NCBI GenBank assembly: GCA_034509495.1
Contig: CM067512.1
Span: 6,598,959-6,662,958, forward strand
Origin: Acestrorhynchus altus
Lineage: Eukaryota > Chordata > Actinopteri > Characiformes > Acestrorhynchidae
DNA: 64,000 nucleotides
Direction of reading: 5' to 3'
The translations under genes and the position numbers were made by a program. Under the pieces are notes generated by a model. It was given only the letters and a program-made list of their open reading frames with translations, had not been told where the DNA came from and did no database searches. Position 1 is the stretch's first letter, and each line of letters opens with the position of its first letter. Below are positions 47,610 through 60,419 of this stretch, piece after piece.

Positions 47610-49500
47610 AGACTCCTATTTAACACTTTTGTAATGGTATTTAAACTTGGATTTAATTCAGTTGGTATTAAATTCAATAATTTAGCTGTTTTAAGAGAAG
47701 GATTATTCACTGATCTTGGGTTCTAATATTTAAGTACAAAATCTGTGTTGCACTTAAACCACATTAACTTGATTCTCCACTAGATGTTCTCCAGAAAGGC
47801 TTTTGGTGAAGTTGAAGGAACAAATGTGATGCAGCGCTTTTCATTCCTTTTGCCTCATAATCTGTAAGAAAGCTGTCATCATTCCCAGGTGTAAAACACA
47901 TGGAGCTGTCACAGAATGTCACATAAATTCTGCACATATATGTAAAACAACAGACTGGTATTTTTTTATATTTATTTTTTATGTATATTTATTGTGAGTC
48001 TTGCCTAAGGAAATGTATTTGGATGTCTTTTTCAAACTGATGAAAAGTGTGATACACAACAAGACAGCTTCACTTCACCTCCATCCTCTGCTTAAAAGGA
48101 AAATTCCCGTTTTATGAAGCAGAGAGACGTCAGGCACTTCTCATTAGATGTGCTGCAAAGCTTGAGAGTATCATGAGCTACAGGAATTACTGTTATAAAA
48201 AGCTTTTTTTTTTACTCTTTTTTTTAACCCAGTGTTTTAGGGGGGCATAGAACATGGGAAAGCCCAAGGGAGTTGATATCTAAATGGTTCTTTTGGCAAA
48301 AGTGCTGTGTTACTAGTTTAATTAGACTAAAGGAAAGAGTGCACTTGGCAAATTGAGCAATCACAGTCTTTTCTGATTTCAGAGAAGGGAGCAGAGGGAG
48401 GGAGGGAAAGGAAGAGAGAGAGTGAGAGAGACATAAAAAGCACTATTAATGCCAAAACTCTTTGAGGCCCACATGTCTTGAGTCAAAGTTTAGTCCCAGA
48501 GGAAGTATAACCAGATGCTTTATATACTTAGCATATTTAACATATGCCAGCAAGCACACCTCCTGTCTTGTATCTGGTTAACCTCTAGACCTTTAGTGAC
48601 AGGTGCGGCCCAGCAAGACTCCTGTGGACTCTGCTGCACAGCTAGAAATAGAGCTTATAAAAACACCTTGATGAAAAATGGTGGAGAAAAAAAAAAAAGG
48701 ATGGAAATATTGCACGAATATGTTTTGCAAAGAAAGTGAGAACGTGTCCACATGATTTTCACATACGTGAAATACGCGTATTGTTTACACAATTCTTGTA
48801 AAGCCAACGACAAGTTCGTGTTGATGGTATCGAAGGATTTAAAAATAAATCAAATTAATGTGAACTTTAAGAGAATTAAACTTCAAAAAACCAACATTGA
48901 CTCATGTAAAAAAGGATTCTCAGAACTATGAGAACTCTAAGGCCTTGTTAGGTCTTCGAGAGCCAAGGACATTGAATTCAGTCCAAGCTTTTGAATTCAG
49001 CAAAGATAGCAGGACAGGTGCTAAAAAAGCCAAAACACTGATTGGTACAGTAGACAGAAAGTGACCTGGACTTAAGGGTGTCCTGAGCTGACTGCCTGTG
49101 ATTTCTGGGAAACATCAAGCATGAAAAAGATAGGACATCATCCCCCCCTTTCTGTAAAATATAGGATTCCTCTCGCTCAGCTCTGCATTCTTTGTGAAGC
49201 TGATGTGAACTCGACCATAAAGGAAGATGACTGTTTTGTCCTCAGCTATGATTTCTTTAACTTCACATGCTTTTCTGCTTCAATAGAACAGTAAATGACT
49301 TGACCAGAACATTGCACTGTGTGGCACAATACTAAATTAGCATAACATTCATTGGTAGCTTTGTATTAACATTAGTATGACCTTCTGTGCCATCAGATTT
49401 TATATCATTGTATCCCTAAATACAGTATTTTTACTTTTCTTTGTGGTTTATTTAGGTGGTTATTCTGGAAACAGAGTGGACACCAAAATGAGAAAACTTT
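47610..49500. other. Non-coding stretch, nothing recognised
   Basis: Contains G/A-rich runs at 48385-48435 and scattered poly(T). No credible gene. Confidence 0.4.
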
Positions 49501-49509
49501 GAATTTTAG

Positions 49510-49975
49510 TCCAGCAGAACAGCTACAGTGGTAGACAAATGCCTGGACACAACTGGTCAAAATATTTGACTAGTTTTATGAAAGACACAACATTAAAGAT
49601 GAAACATTTATTTCATGTTTTAAGCAATATTACTTTATGTATGTCTATAACACATCTTAAAAAAATAACAAAAACAAAAGAGCCCAAACCAAAAAAGCAC
49701 GTTGAGCTCCCTGTGTGGTCAGTACTATATAATACACTCTCAGCTTGTAAACACATTTGAAGATTTTTCATCCATTTTTTGTTGCAAAGACGTTGACATT
49801 TGATTTTTTTTGGCCATCTTGCAGGCACTGCTTTCTTGAGGTCTATAATAATGTTTAATTCAGGGGACTTTGAGGGCCATGGCAAAACCTTCAGCTTGCA
49901 CCTCTTGAGGTAATTCGTTGTGAATTGTGAATGTTGAGTGGCATTTACCATATCCTACTGTAGAAGTCATCCATT
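49510..49975 (-). pseudogene. Tc1-like transposon remnant
   Basis: The minus-strand ORF 49613-49951 encodes HSQFTTNYLKRCKLKVLPWP, then SKSPELNII, IDLKKAVPARWPKK and KKWMKNL. This is the C-terminal third of a Tc1-like DDE transposase with the WP-xS-PDLN-x-IE signature. The final glutamate is lost: the IE position reads II-I. The upstream two thirds is absent. The end GTGGTAGACAAATGCCTGGA with ACAACTGGTCAAAAT resembles a Tc1 terminus. The same segment recurs at 36995-37140. Confidence 0.75.
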
Positions 49976-50024
49976 TTTCAACAGTTATTTGTATTTTATT
50001 TTTCAAGATTTAAAGCTAGATTTT

Positions 50025-50227
50025 AAATGAAGACTGAAGACTCATCTGTTCGAGGAGTGTTAAACTCCATAAAGACATTTGTTTCAACATGGTCTAAGCG
50101 TGAGGAATCTCTAGATTCCAGCCTCGTCTACTAGCTAAGTATATTCCAAGTAAACAGCAAAGCACTTTTGTAAGTTGCTCTGGAGAAGGGCGTCTGCTAA
50201 ATGCCGCAAATGTAAATGTAAATGTAA
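50025..50227 (+). pseudogene. LINE 3' end, same family as 27.4 kb
   Basis: Contains AGACTGAAGACTCATCTGTT (RLKTHLF-like C-terminus), AGCACTTTTGTAAGTTGCTC, GGGCGTCTGCTAAATGCC and an (AATGTA)n tail at 50208-50227. It matches the 3' end of the minus-strand LINE at 27376-27440 in opposite orientation. Heavily 5'-truncated. Confidence 0.8.
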
Positions 50228-50239
50228 TTCTGGACAAGG

Positions 50240-51650
50240 TTATGGTTAACTACGTTAGTTTTCAGGAGTTCAGCCTTTGGTGTGGTCCACATGAATGATG
50301 GGGCCCATTTTGAGGTTGATTTTCTTCTCCCCACAATCACAAATGGTCCACTAATTTCAGGATGATCATAAACAGCTGAATTTCGCAACCTATGCATATC
50401 AACCCTTAGGAAAGACTGAACAGCAGCATGTGCACTCATATCACTCAGCGCACTGTGTATGAATGTTACACCTCTCTTAAGTTTATGTAAATACTCACCG
50501 GAGGCACAAAAAAAACACAGGAACATGTTCTGGGAAACCTTCACCTATTCATCTGTTCAAAATACTCATAATTTCTTAAAATTAAGCAGAATGAAAGCAT
50601 TTTGTGGTCATATACAACAAAGAAAGAACAAGTTTAAGACCACAGTTTCAAGATGGTCGTTTTAATGTGGAATTTACTTTTATTCAACATAATAAAAGTT
50701 TTACTTTATCTCGTTCGGCTGTAATATTTCACTTACAGAAAAAGCCCAATGTGCTTATGTTCTCGTACAGCTCGATATGGCATGTTGCCATATGGCCATA
50801 CTAAAGTCCTGCCTTTCAATAAAAAGAGGCTATCAACAGAATTAAATCCAGGCCTTTAAGATTAAGAGCCTGGGTCTATATGCAAAGGTGCTAAATTTTA
50901 AACATCCACCCAAACATCCACATGCTTGGTCTTATCCATTCTGTGGTGGGGGAACCAGACAGACCTGGAGAAAAGGCTCTTCCACCCTGACTGTGAATTG
51001 TATAAATGAAATGTTTATAATTTTGTATCCTGTATTTTGGAGTAGATTTAACACTTTAATACTTTTATTGAATTTTTGTATGAAATTATGCATACAAATC
51101 ATTATTTGTTTTTTTCAGAAGCAATAGTATAGCATGCTTATTTTATCAATTATAACAAAAGCATAAATAGGATAATAAACTACAAATAACACAAGGTTTC
51201 ATTAATTAGAGCATTGGAAATGGATAGCACTTTAATATACAAAATTAATTAATTAATTAACCAAGTACGTATTACTGCATTCATTCTGTATATTTTTTTT
51301 AGGTTTATTTCCTTTTAAATACCCATAAATATGAAGTGCTTAATACTTCAACACTGTTGACTGTCTTTAGCTCATGCTTGCTGTATGCATAAGCCCTTCT
51401 TTTTTGCCCTGCTTCTTTTGCTTGATCCACTTTCTTTTCTTCCTCTTGGCTTTTTCTGTGTGTTGTAGCAGTACGTTCAATTTTCCCTTCTTGCAATCCT
51501 CAACAAAGCTATCTCAGAAAGTTTTCTTGCACTTCTAGACATTAACTTCTCTCCCACTGTTCATGTTAACTCTCATTTATTAATTACATTACAAAAAGCT
51601 ATGCTGATGGGTATATATAATGTATCATAAAGCAAATTGGATTTAAGAGT
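50240..51650. other. Non-coding stretch, nothing recognised
   Basis: AT-rich, with a short (TTAA)n run at about 51243-51262. The ORFs are unsupported. Confidence 0.4.
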
Positions 51651-51667
51651 CATAAACATTTTTTTTT

Positions 51668-52795
51668 CAGTTAAACTCATGGACGGTATTGTGTCTTTGG
51701 GCTCTTTGGATCATTGCAATTAATCTCAGACACTTGTGATGATTAGTTTGCCAGATGAGCCCAATTACAAGAAAACTGTTTTGAAATAATGTATCACATT
51801 ATTAAACAGGTCACGGGTTTCAAGAAACATGGGGGAAAAAGGATCTCTCTGCTGTTGAAATGTCTCAAAAAATGCCATACCTTGGACAATGCATGAAAAC
51901 ATTAGTTATTTCAAGAAAACATAAGCATGATCAATATACTGTGATTTTTGGCTGAAGGGTGCAGACGGGTTTGTTCAGATAAAGGTATAATGAGGAAGGT
52001 TTCAGAAAGACAAATTCTAGTAGATTGAGAGCAGCTTCAAAAATGCCATTACAAAGCAGCAAACTGATGAAACTGCTGGTGCCTCTGGAGTCCCAAGAAC
52101 ATTGAAATGTAGGATCATCCAGAGGCTTTCTGTTGTGCATAAACTAACCATTTGGCCACCCCTAGCGAATGCTCACAAGCAAAAATGTTTGCAGTGGGCC
52201 CAGACATACATAAAGACTAATTTACTGTCTTGTTTACTGATGAGTGCTATGCAACCCTGGATCATCCAGATGGATGGAGTAGTAGATAGTTTGAGGATGG
52301 CCATCATGTCCCAACAAAACAGCGACATCAGCAAAGATGTGGCAAAGTCATGACTGGTGGGCCTTTAAAGGTCCCAGAAGGTGTGAAAATGACCTCAGAC
52401 CTTATATTTAGAGCTTCTGACTGACCACTTTGTTAAACGTTACAAAAAGAAGAAGCCATATGTAGAAAAAAACATCTTCATGCATGACAATGCATCATCT
52501 CATGCTGCACAAAATACTTCTGTGTCAGTGGCTGCTATGGGCATAAAAGGAGAGAAACTCATGGTGTGGCCACCATCCTTCCCTGACCAATTGAGAACCT
52601 TTGCAGTATCCTCAAGCAAAAAAAAATCTATGAGGGTGGGAAGAAGATCTTCTTACAATCTATAAATGTTTTGAAACACCATTGTGCATAACAATCTGGA
52701 GCAGTGAATTTCGAGTTTTGCTTTGTTTTGTAAAATGCTGTTATTAATGGGAGGTTTGTTCAATAAAATGTGATTTATACTTTAATATTCAAAAT
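51668..52795 (+). pseudogene. Near full-length Tc1/mariner element, frameshifted
   Basis: A 1.1-kb plus-strand element starting near CAGTTAAACTCATGGACGG. Transposase traces in order: N-terminal region near 51830 (KDLSAVEMSQ-like), QSSKLMKLLVPLESQ-type linker, VVHKLTIWPPLANAHKQKCL and QWAQTYIKTN from ORF 52102-52353, TDECYATLDHPDGWSS at about 52236 in a shifted frame, HDNASSHAAQNTSVS at 52483, GIKGEKLMVWPPSFPD ending at 52587, and IENLCSILKQK with LNP deleted and the catalytic glutamate near 52593 retained in another frame. At least four frameshifts or deletions, so inactive. This is the best-preserved DNA transposon of the window. Confidence 0.85.
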
Positions 52796-52923
52796 TTATA
52801 CTCTACACTACCATTTGCATTGACCATTTAGAGAATGGGTCAGAGAAAAATATTCTTTGCAATAATAATTTAGAAGAAGGTGTATAGAGCATTTATTCAC
52901 TTATTTTTACTTACTTACATACT

Positions 52924-52990
52924 TACTAGACAAACAAACAAACAAACAAACAAACAAACAAATAAATAAATAAATAAATAAATAAATAAA
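52924..52990. repeat. (CAAA)n changing to (TAAA)n
   Basis: About nine CAAA units run into about seven AAAT units without interruption, consistent with a C-to-T change spreading through a tetranucleotide array. Confidence 0.95.
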
Positions 52991-52999
52991 ATGTATGGT

Positions 53000-54130
53000 T
53001 TCACCAGGGGCTTCCACACTATTCTGTAAGAACCTGAGATAAACACTGGCAATACAAGATGTCACTTTTGATGGATTTGATGTTGCCTTCAGCCTATTTG
53101 GGAGGTCTATTTAATATGGTTGTATGATGACCCACCAGCTCTGATATAAACTACAATATTACCTCAATATCTTGCCCCATCTTCTTGCAGCAAGATGCAT
53201 ATTGCTGGTGTCATTTTTTTTTTCCCATGACCTTAGAAAAGAGGATGATGCTACACTTCATGGATTTTCATAAGCCTCTAAAGAGTCCCACTGCAAGTCG
53301 CGCTACCTAAATTGAGAGGGAGTATTTTATTTCTCTAGCTGAGTCACTGTGTCACCCCTCATTTTATAGTCTCAAATGGCTCAGACTGGAAAATGAGCTC
53401 TTAACACTTTTGCAAGGTCCATGGCAAGGCAGTGGCCTAGATACTTCACCAGTCAATACACTGAAAACTTAATTTTCACATAAAAATTGACAGGCGATAT
53501 GAACCGAATCTGATCATTTTTAGGGTCTGAACAGCTTAGTGGTTTCTAACACTTAATCTATCCTTGCTATCCACAGTGTCCCTGCTAATGGAAGCCGAGT
53601 TTCTTAAAACTGACAGAGTATAGTTTAAGAAATTACTCAGTTAGGCATTGTTCTGCTTATAAACTTTATTCACAATTCTATGTACTTAAGCTGTAAAGTG
53701 ATTCATTTGTTTGTAGCAACCAATAACAATTGATAATCAAATTTGCAATAATAAGTAAGACCGGGGTGAAACTTGGGACAGGGTTGCTAAAATCATATAC
53801 ATTATAGATATAATAGGAAGCCCTTTTATGCTGCAAAAGCAATCAGACATTATAATAAATGATTACAACAATTTAACATTGCTTGATACTGAATCAGCAG
53901 TTCAAAATCATGTCATGTTGAATTTATTATAATTTCACAATAATTCAATTTTTAAATTAAAACTGCAATAGCAACATTTGAGAAACACCCTCCCTGTCCT
54001 GACACACACTAACATTTAATCCTAGATGAATCCAATTTATGGTCCCACTTACTTAAGAGCTTTGCTTCTTATTAGACTCAGTTCTTCAAGTGAGTGAGGG
54101 AAGTGCAGTTACTCCAGCAAAATCACATTT
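53000..54130. other. Non-coding stretch, nothing recognised
   Basis: No repeat or gene recognised. Confidence 0.4.
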
Positions 54131-54140
54131 TAATGACCTT

Positions 54141-54330
54141 AAAGAAACAATGAATAAGCAAGTGTTCAAATAATTGTGTTCATATAGTTTATTTAGTGCC
54201 CATGTGAGGACCACCACATAAACTATATGAACAAAAGTATTCAAACACCTGCTCATTCATTGTTTCTTCAAGATTATTATGATTTTGTTGGTGTAACTGT
54301 CTCTAGTGTCCAGAGAAGATTAGATTCTGG
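54141..54330. mobile_element. MITE copy 3 with head-to-head terminal hairpin
   Basis: The arm 54141-54191 is the reverse complement, at about nine of ten positions, of 54219-54269, with a 27-bp spacer containing GTGCCCATGTGAGGACC. The right arm continues into TGTAACTGTCTCTAGTGTCC, shared with MITE copy 2 near 28835, so the right-hand unit is the left end of the same family and the left arm is an inverted second end. The ORF at 54227-54478 is fortuitous. Confidence 0.7.
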
Positions 54331-54839
54331 AACATGTGAGAAACTGATTGGATTCAGCAACAAGGTTGTGTTCATACAACAAACGGTTCAATTCCAATTT
54401 TCTTGCCAAATCTCATCTTTTTTTAAACTGTTAGTATCTTTTTTTACCTTAGAACAGTTTTACAGAATGTTTTCATAGTATGACACTTTCATTCACCAAA
54501 AATATTTAAATATATTTATTGGAGACAGTCACATATGCCAGGTATTGTTAGTTTCAGGAGACTAATCTACTCAAAATTGTCCTAATTTTAGATGCAAAAA
54601 CTATAAATGTATTTAAATATTTTTTATATATATATTTTTTTTTATTTTACTATAAACACATTACACATAGGAAACCCTGTTGAAAAGTGACAATCCAGAT
54701 TATTCCTAAACAGAAGTGTGCACTATTACACTTTAAGACCATTTAAGTGCTATGTGAGTAGCCCCACAAGGTCATCAGCATTATATCAGCCCCATATTAT
54801 ACAAACCCATTATTCAGACTGACAGACACAAATTGCGGT

Positions 54840-55460
54840 GTTATTATTGCATTTTTCTGTGCATTCTATGTGTCTCAGTCATGCTTCCTTGACATCTTGT
54901 GCAACTGAAGGTTAATCAAATGCAGAGCACGGAGTTTCTGCAGACATTTCAGTCGATTACCTCACCATCAGTGATGACATCATTAATGAGATGACGCTAG
55001 AGCAAATGTGTGATGTCCCATCACAATCCAGCAGACAACTAAAGCAGCTGAGAGCAGCAAATAGTGAGCACTCCAATTTTTCTGACTACATTTTTTTGTT
55101 TGTTTCCACCCTACACAATAGGCTTGGTAGGCTGTGGTGATGCACAGTGATTAGATGTTAATAGCCCAAAGTTACACTTGAATTAGTTTTGATGGTGTAA
55201 ACAAATTACGCATTTAAGTGAATGGTAATGGGAGCCAAATGCAATCTGAGCACAGCACAATTCACACGCTCATAGCAGTGGCCTTACATGGATCTGAACA
55301 GTTCCATGACACTGATATGAAGCAATTATTATGCTAATTTGCAATCAGCATTAGTTTTGAATTTCCACATGCACTTAATCCATTAATATATTATACTAAT
55401 CACATAGCATGTAATCAGTCCATGTTCATGAACAGTCTTATTCAATAGCCAACCAGCCTG
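54840..55460. promoter_or_regulatory. Candidate conserved non-coding block
   Basis: Unique sequence with GATGACATCATTAATGAGATG (CRE-like next to TAAT), GTCGATTACCTC, AAACAAATTACGC, GAAGCAATTATTATGCTAATTTGCAATC and CCATTAATATATTATACTAATC. No repeat was recognised. Enhancer candidate only. Confidence 0.28.
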
Positions 55461-56129
55461 TCTTTCATGTATAATTCAAGAAGCAAACCTAGGAAGAACA
55501 AAGCAGCAAGTGTTCTGAAAACGCAAAGCAATCAAGTTTTAATAATGGTACAAAAAAGTCATGCTTCAGTTTACACTGCAGTTTAGACATCGTGGTTCAA
55601 TATGAGTATGGTAGAGGAAAATCAAACAATCACAATATTTTTTATTTTTTTATTTTATTTTATTTTTTTTCATTTAATTTGAACAGACAGTTGTGAAAGT
55701 TCCATATAGCGACCCCTTGGGGAAATCAGAGCAGCCTGTTTTAATCAAGCAGTAAAGTATATACATTAAAGATAAAGAATAAATGACTGAAAGTAAACAA
55801 AGCTCCCACAAGTAATCTGAATCTTAACACCTTATTTCAACTCAGTGGGATGGATGAGGAGGATGTGCTGTCATTGTGGAGTGTGTGAATGTGGAAAAAC
55901 TTTGAACATTTAAAAAAATGAACTGAATCAAGTCAACTGAAAATGAAACTGCCATGCCTAACCCGTTTTCTTAAGAAGGGAGGTGTTGCTGTGCTGTGAG
56001 GTGGCCAGCTGTGTTGTTATCATGAGTGGATGTGGAGGAGCCAGGCTGAAGCTCTGTGTCGCACACAGAGGAGAAGCTACAAGGTCGTTCTTCCTTCTCC
56101 CATTATAGGGAAGCTGAGATCGCTTCTCA

Positions 56130-57500
56130 ACAAGATGAACAAGCTGACAGCACTAACATGGTTCATGGAGCCATGGCTAACTGTGCTAACTCCGGTCTAA
56201 CTCCGGACACGCTCATACCTTTCGGCTACTTTTACCTCATTCGGGCAAACAGGACAGTGGAGATTGGTAAGATGAAAGAAGGAGGGCTGGCAGTAATTGT
56301 GATGATAGATGGTGTAATTCTGGGCACATCACTGTTAAAGAACAAATCTGCTGAGAGAACATTGCACTGTTAGATTTTAGCATGAGACTGTATCTCCTGA
56401 GGGAATCCTTGCACATTATTGCAATAGCTGCATAAATTCCCCCTCTGCTAATACTGTCAAGGCTTGTAAAGTCCTGCACTCAGCTATGTGCAGGCTGCAA
56501 TCCTGCACATCCACCATCCTACACTCCAGCTTCACCCAAAATGTAACCTGCCACACCAGAGACAATAAAATGCACAAAAAGCATTTAACTCCTCTCTGCT
56601 ATTTCCTCTTGGAAGATCTGACCATAATGTATTTAATCTACTTCCTGTTTGCAAACCTCTTGTACATAGAGGACCATCAGTGATGTACACAGTGAAAAAA
56701 AATCTAAGGAGACTGAAGAGGCTCTCCAGGACTGTTTTTGAACCACAGTGTGGGAAGAATTGTGTGATTCTAATAGGGAGGACATTGATAGTCTCACTCA
56801 CTGCATTATGGACTATGTTAAATTCTTTGTGGAGAACAGTGTCCCCAATACGACTATTCAGTGTTTCTCCAACAACAATGGATAAATTCTAATGCAAAGT
56901 TTCCCCTAAAAGACAAGAAGAGGACCTTCAGATCAGGTTACAAGGATGAGCTGAAAGCTATGCAGAGGGGATTGGGGAGAGGATGAAGCTGGAATAACTG
57001 TTGTAGCAGAATAGTGTCAGCAGAGTTTGGAAAGGCCTTAAAACCATCTCTGACCACAAGAAACCTGACTCCCAGGTGGTCAGGGATTAGAAGTGGGTGA
57101 ATGACCTCAGTCTATATTTCAATAGATTTGATCACTCATTTGCCCCTCACCCCCACAGACATCACCACACAGTTTTCTAATGACTCGCAATTGCTGGCCT
57201 CATAACTAATGAGGAGGACAATGAGTACAGAGAACTGTTTCAGGACTTTGAGGACTGTTGTTTGCAGAACCACCGTCAGATAAATATGAGGAAAAACAAA
57301 GAACTTGTGGTGGACTTCCACAGGTGCAGACACACCCATCCACCAGTAAACATCCAGGGACTGGACACTTATAAGTACCTGGGTGTTCATTTATACTGTT
57401 TATTTATCTTGAACTGAGTGCCTTGCTTTTTATTTGCTGCTCTAACTATGTGAATTCCCCCACTGTGGGACTAATAAAGGATTATTTTTTATTTAATATC
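56130..57500 (+). pseudogene. L2-type LINE, internally deleted, with 3' tail
   Basis: The frame at 56187-56310 encodes LTPDTLIPFGYFYLIRANRT, VEIGKMKEGGLAVIVMIDG, matching the endonuclease segment LSP-x-x-x-x-x-GF-x-x-x-RADRT-x-x-SGK-xGGG. Further endonuclease traces follow to about 56680. Then EDIDSLTHCIMDYVKFFVEN and SVPNTTIQCFSNNN (about 56778-56880) begin the RT linker, and SLERP-like and VWKGLKTISDHKK words follow near 57030. The central RT palm is deleted. From 57168 come FSNDSQLLA, ENRELF-type residues, KNKELVVDFHRCRHTH and LDTYKYLGVHLY, then a 3' UTR with CCCCACTGTGGGACTAATAA and an ATCTTATCTTG tail. Many stops. Confidence 0.85.
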
Positions 57501-57509
57501 TTATCTTGT

Positions 57510-58350
57510 CTTTTACAATATCAGAGGTCACCGGTTTCTGCTCAAAACATGTTTCCAAGAACTTCCTAAAGTCATTTTCAATGAGCTATGTAATAAAGAT
57601 CCACCATGCTTTTATATAACAAACAAAACCTAATATCACAATCACAATTTCTGCCATTTCTGACAATTTGCATCCTAAATCATGTTCTACAAGCTTGTCC
57701 TGTTTGACATCTATATTTCTGACCTTCTCTAAAGCTTTCCATGGGTTTCTCTAATCCTGTAGCAATTCCTAAGCTTCCTGAATGCCTGACCAGGGGAAGC
57801 AGTGGTGGGGATGTGGGGATTTTGTCCAGCTGCCAGGATTGGCTGAGGAGCCATGTGCCTTGAGACTCAGCACAAGGTCAATCAAGCTGCCAGTGGCTCT
57901 GCCTCGCCGGCTCCTGCAGCAGCCCTGGATGCATGCAGCCTCGAAACTGTGAGCCAGTGATTGATACAAAAATCCTATGGGCTTGATATTCCTAAAATGC
58001 AGCCCATGAAATGGTGGGTTGGCAGTACATTAGGCAGCAAGTGCTGCAAAACTAATGGGCAGGTGGGGAGTGAATGGGTTTGTTGGGGGTGGGGAGAGAA
58101 GAGGTTACAGTACCAATATGTAAATGCCATCTCTTTTAAAATGCTCTGTATGTGTATAGGGTTACATGCTGAATGTTCTTGAGTGTATCCATCTAGTTTG
58201 AGATCCATTGACTATGAAAGCCACAGCATATGATTTCCATATAAATCTTTTTTCTTTTTTTTTTATGTACATCAAACTGACAACGGCTTCTGCCCTGTGG
58301 ATGGAAGCACTCTCTTGAATGAAACCACTCTCAGAATAGAAATGTTGTAG
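57510..58350. other. Non-coding stretch, one GC-richer patch
   Basis: 57780-57960 is GC-richer and unique (GTGCCTTGAGACTCAGCAC, GTCAATCAAGCTGCC) and could be conserved, but shows no ORF support. Confidence 0.3.
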
Positions 58351-58357
58351 GAAATAC

Positions 58358-58445
58358 ACAGTGTTGCTTGAAAGTTTACGAACCCTTAAAGAATGTTCTA
58401 TCTTTCTGCATAAATTTGTCCTAAAGCCCCAGAAGTAGATTTGAG
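58358..58445. mobile_element. Terminal fragment of a Tc1-linked teleost repeat
   Basis: GTGTTGCTTGAAAGTTTACG then CCCTTAAAGAATGTTCTATC and TTCTGCATAAAT match in order a common teleost element end remembered as TGCTTGAAAGTTTGTGAACCC followed by TTTCTGCATAAATATGACC. Only one end is present. Confidence 0.5.
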
Positions 58446-58472
58446 ACCAATATGTTAGGGAGGAGGACTGGG

Positions 58473-58518
<46 letters not shown>

Positions 58519-58525
58519 GTGTGTG
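58473..58525. repeat. (TG)n microsatellite
   Basis: About 26 TG units with one CG interruption at about 58513. Confidence 0.95.
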
Positions 58526-58539
58526 AAAGTACATGCAAC

Positions 58540-60340
58540 TTTACTGCTTGATTAACACAGGCTGCATTGACTACCTGAGGGGGCACTAAATGGAATGCAT
58601 TTAAACTTGCAAAACTGTCTATTCAAAACGAATGGAAAGAAACCCATTTCAGTCTTTTTGTTATTTTGTTTTTATGCCTATTCTTTCTCCATTACACCAA
58701 ATTCATAACAAACTGAGGTCTAAACTGGGTTGCCAACTGACATCGTACCACAGTTTGATGAATTTATCCGCACTTGTTGAGTTTAACCTGAGTTTCTGTT
58801 GGGATGGAACTCAACAATATAAAATCCTTTTGACAGTTAAAAAGATCAAAACGGCTCAGCTATTAATAAACAAAATAGGTCTTGGGATGTAATTACTCTT
58901 TAAGACATGTCTGAAAATCTAGGTTTTAGGTCACATTTGTGCAGAAATATAGAACATTCTAGGGGTCTAGCTTTCCCGCACTAAAAACACCTGAGGACAA
59001 ACTGACTCAAATAATGCCACAACAAAGCACCCACACAGACTTATTAATTATAAGGGTCAGGAATTTAGGTGTGCATTGTCTATGCACTACACATTCAGTC
59101 AGCCAATTGTGGAGAAAGATATAGGGTGAAGGACAACTCACATAACCATATCACATTTTTCCCACAGTGCTATAGACCAGCTGGTGTTGTGTTTGCACCA
59201 CTGAACTCTCAAATCCACAGTAATGTGAGGTTTATGCATTGGAACCCTGCTATAATATCCCTTTCAATGTTGTTGGTGGGTGAACTGTTTTTGCTGATAC
59301 AATCTGATCAGGGGCTGCACTGACATTCTGACCTGATATAAAGTTACTTTTCTGTTTATTCCGTATCCATAACTACCCTATTAAGACAATTACAATACTT
59401 AGTATGATTAGTTAAGGTAGCAGTAACAGTTCTAGTAAGAGCCTATGCAGGGATCAGTCTTATCAAGGGGGTGAGTGGAGCATGCTCATGCGATTTGTCC
59501 ACTTGGCCGGAGGGTCAATGGCACATGCAGGTGGCTCCATGGTGATGGAGTCGGTCTGGAGGGCAGAGATACCAAGTTAATGTTGGTGTTACACAAGCAT
59601 CAAACACATCAGGAGGGAGGTTTGGCTCAGCAGAAAGAAAAACACAGATAATTCAGTGCTGTTTGAGGTGACTGGACACAACATGTGAGGTAGATGTTGC
59701 AGACAGTGACTATATCAGGCTGTTCAATAACAGCTTCTAGTTAAAATGGGAGAGTCAGATGGAGGCACAGATGTTAGGATTCCCTCAGACATCGGCGCAC
59801 ATTTAGCAAATCTTAGTGAATAATTAATGACTGCAACACAATTCAACTTGGGAGCTTTGTCCCAAGAAAGCTCTTATCCATGAAGCGGTTTTCATAAATC
59901 TAGGTACATACTGTTAACGCCAGCAACTTGTGAAATGTGTGATGGTTAATTTACAAGAGATGTGGTAACTCAGGTACTCAGGGGTAAGACCACTTAAATA
60001 CTGATTTTTTTCAATAACATACTTTTGTAATCAGTACAGAATTTGACAGCTAGCCAATTAAGAATTGATAGTACCTGACTGATATGGCTTTGGCTGTTAG
60101 CAGAACAACCTGGCAACAAGGTATGACAGCAATCCAAACTTGTTGTAATAGAAGCATGATCCAATTTGTTTTACATCATACACTAAGATACCAAACCAGC
60201 AGTTGTTTCGGACCCAACATTGTATTCACTTTACCATTAAAGGTGCTGTATATGATCCCGGAGAATGACTGTTGACATTTGGGCCCAGCAGCAAAACAAA
60301 CAAACCCCTCCCTTCAGTGCCCCTTCAGAAGCTCTGGCCT
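58540..60340. other. Non-coding stretch, no family assigned
   Basis: 59050-59330 has the texture of an old dispersed repeat (TAGACCAGCTGGTGTTGTG, CACTGAACTCTCAAATCC), but I could not place it in a family from this window. Confidence 0.35.
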
Positions 60341-60344
60341 TCAA

Positions 60345-60346
<2 letters not shown>

Positions 60347-60406
<60 letters not shown>
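60347..60406. repeat. (CA)n microsatellite
   Basis: About thirty CA units. All three plus-strand frames and the minus frame here are translated repeat. Confidence 0.97.
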
Positions 60407-60408
<2 letters not shown>

Positions 60409-60419
60409 GGCTTTCAGAT

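Noticed and set aside
56056..56373. Possible independent 105-codon gene
   Set aside because: Its middle matches a LINE endonuclease segment and it leads directly into further LINE sequence.
59050..59330. Possible dispersed repeat
   Set aside because: Seemed familiar, but no motif or second copy in the window supports a family call.
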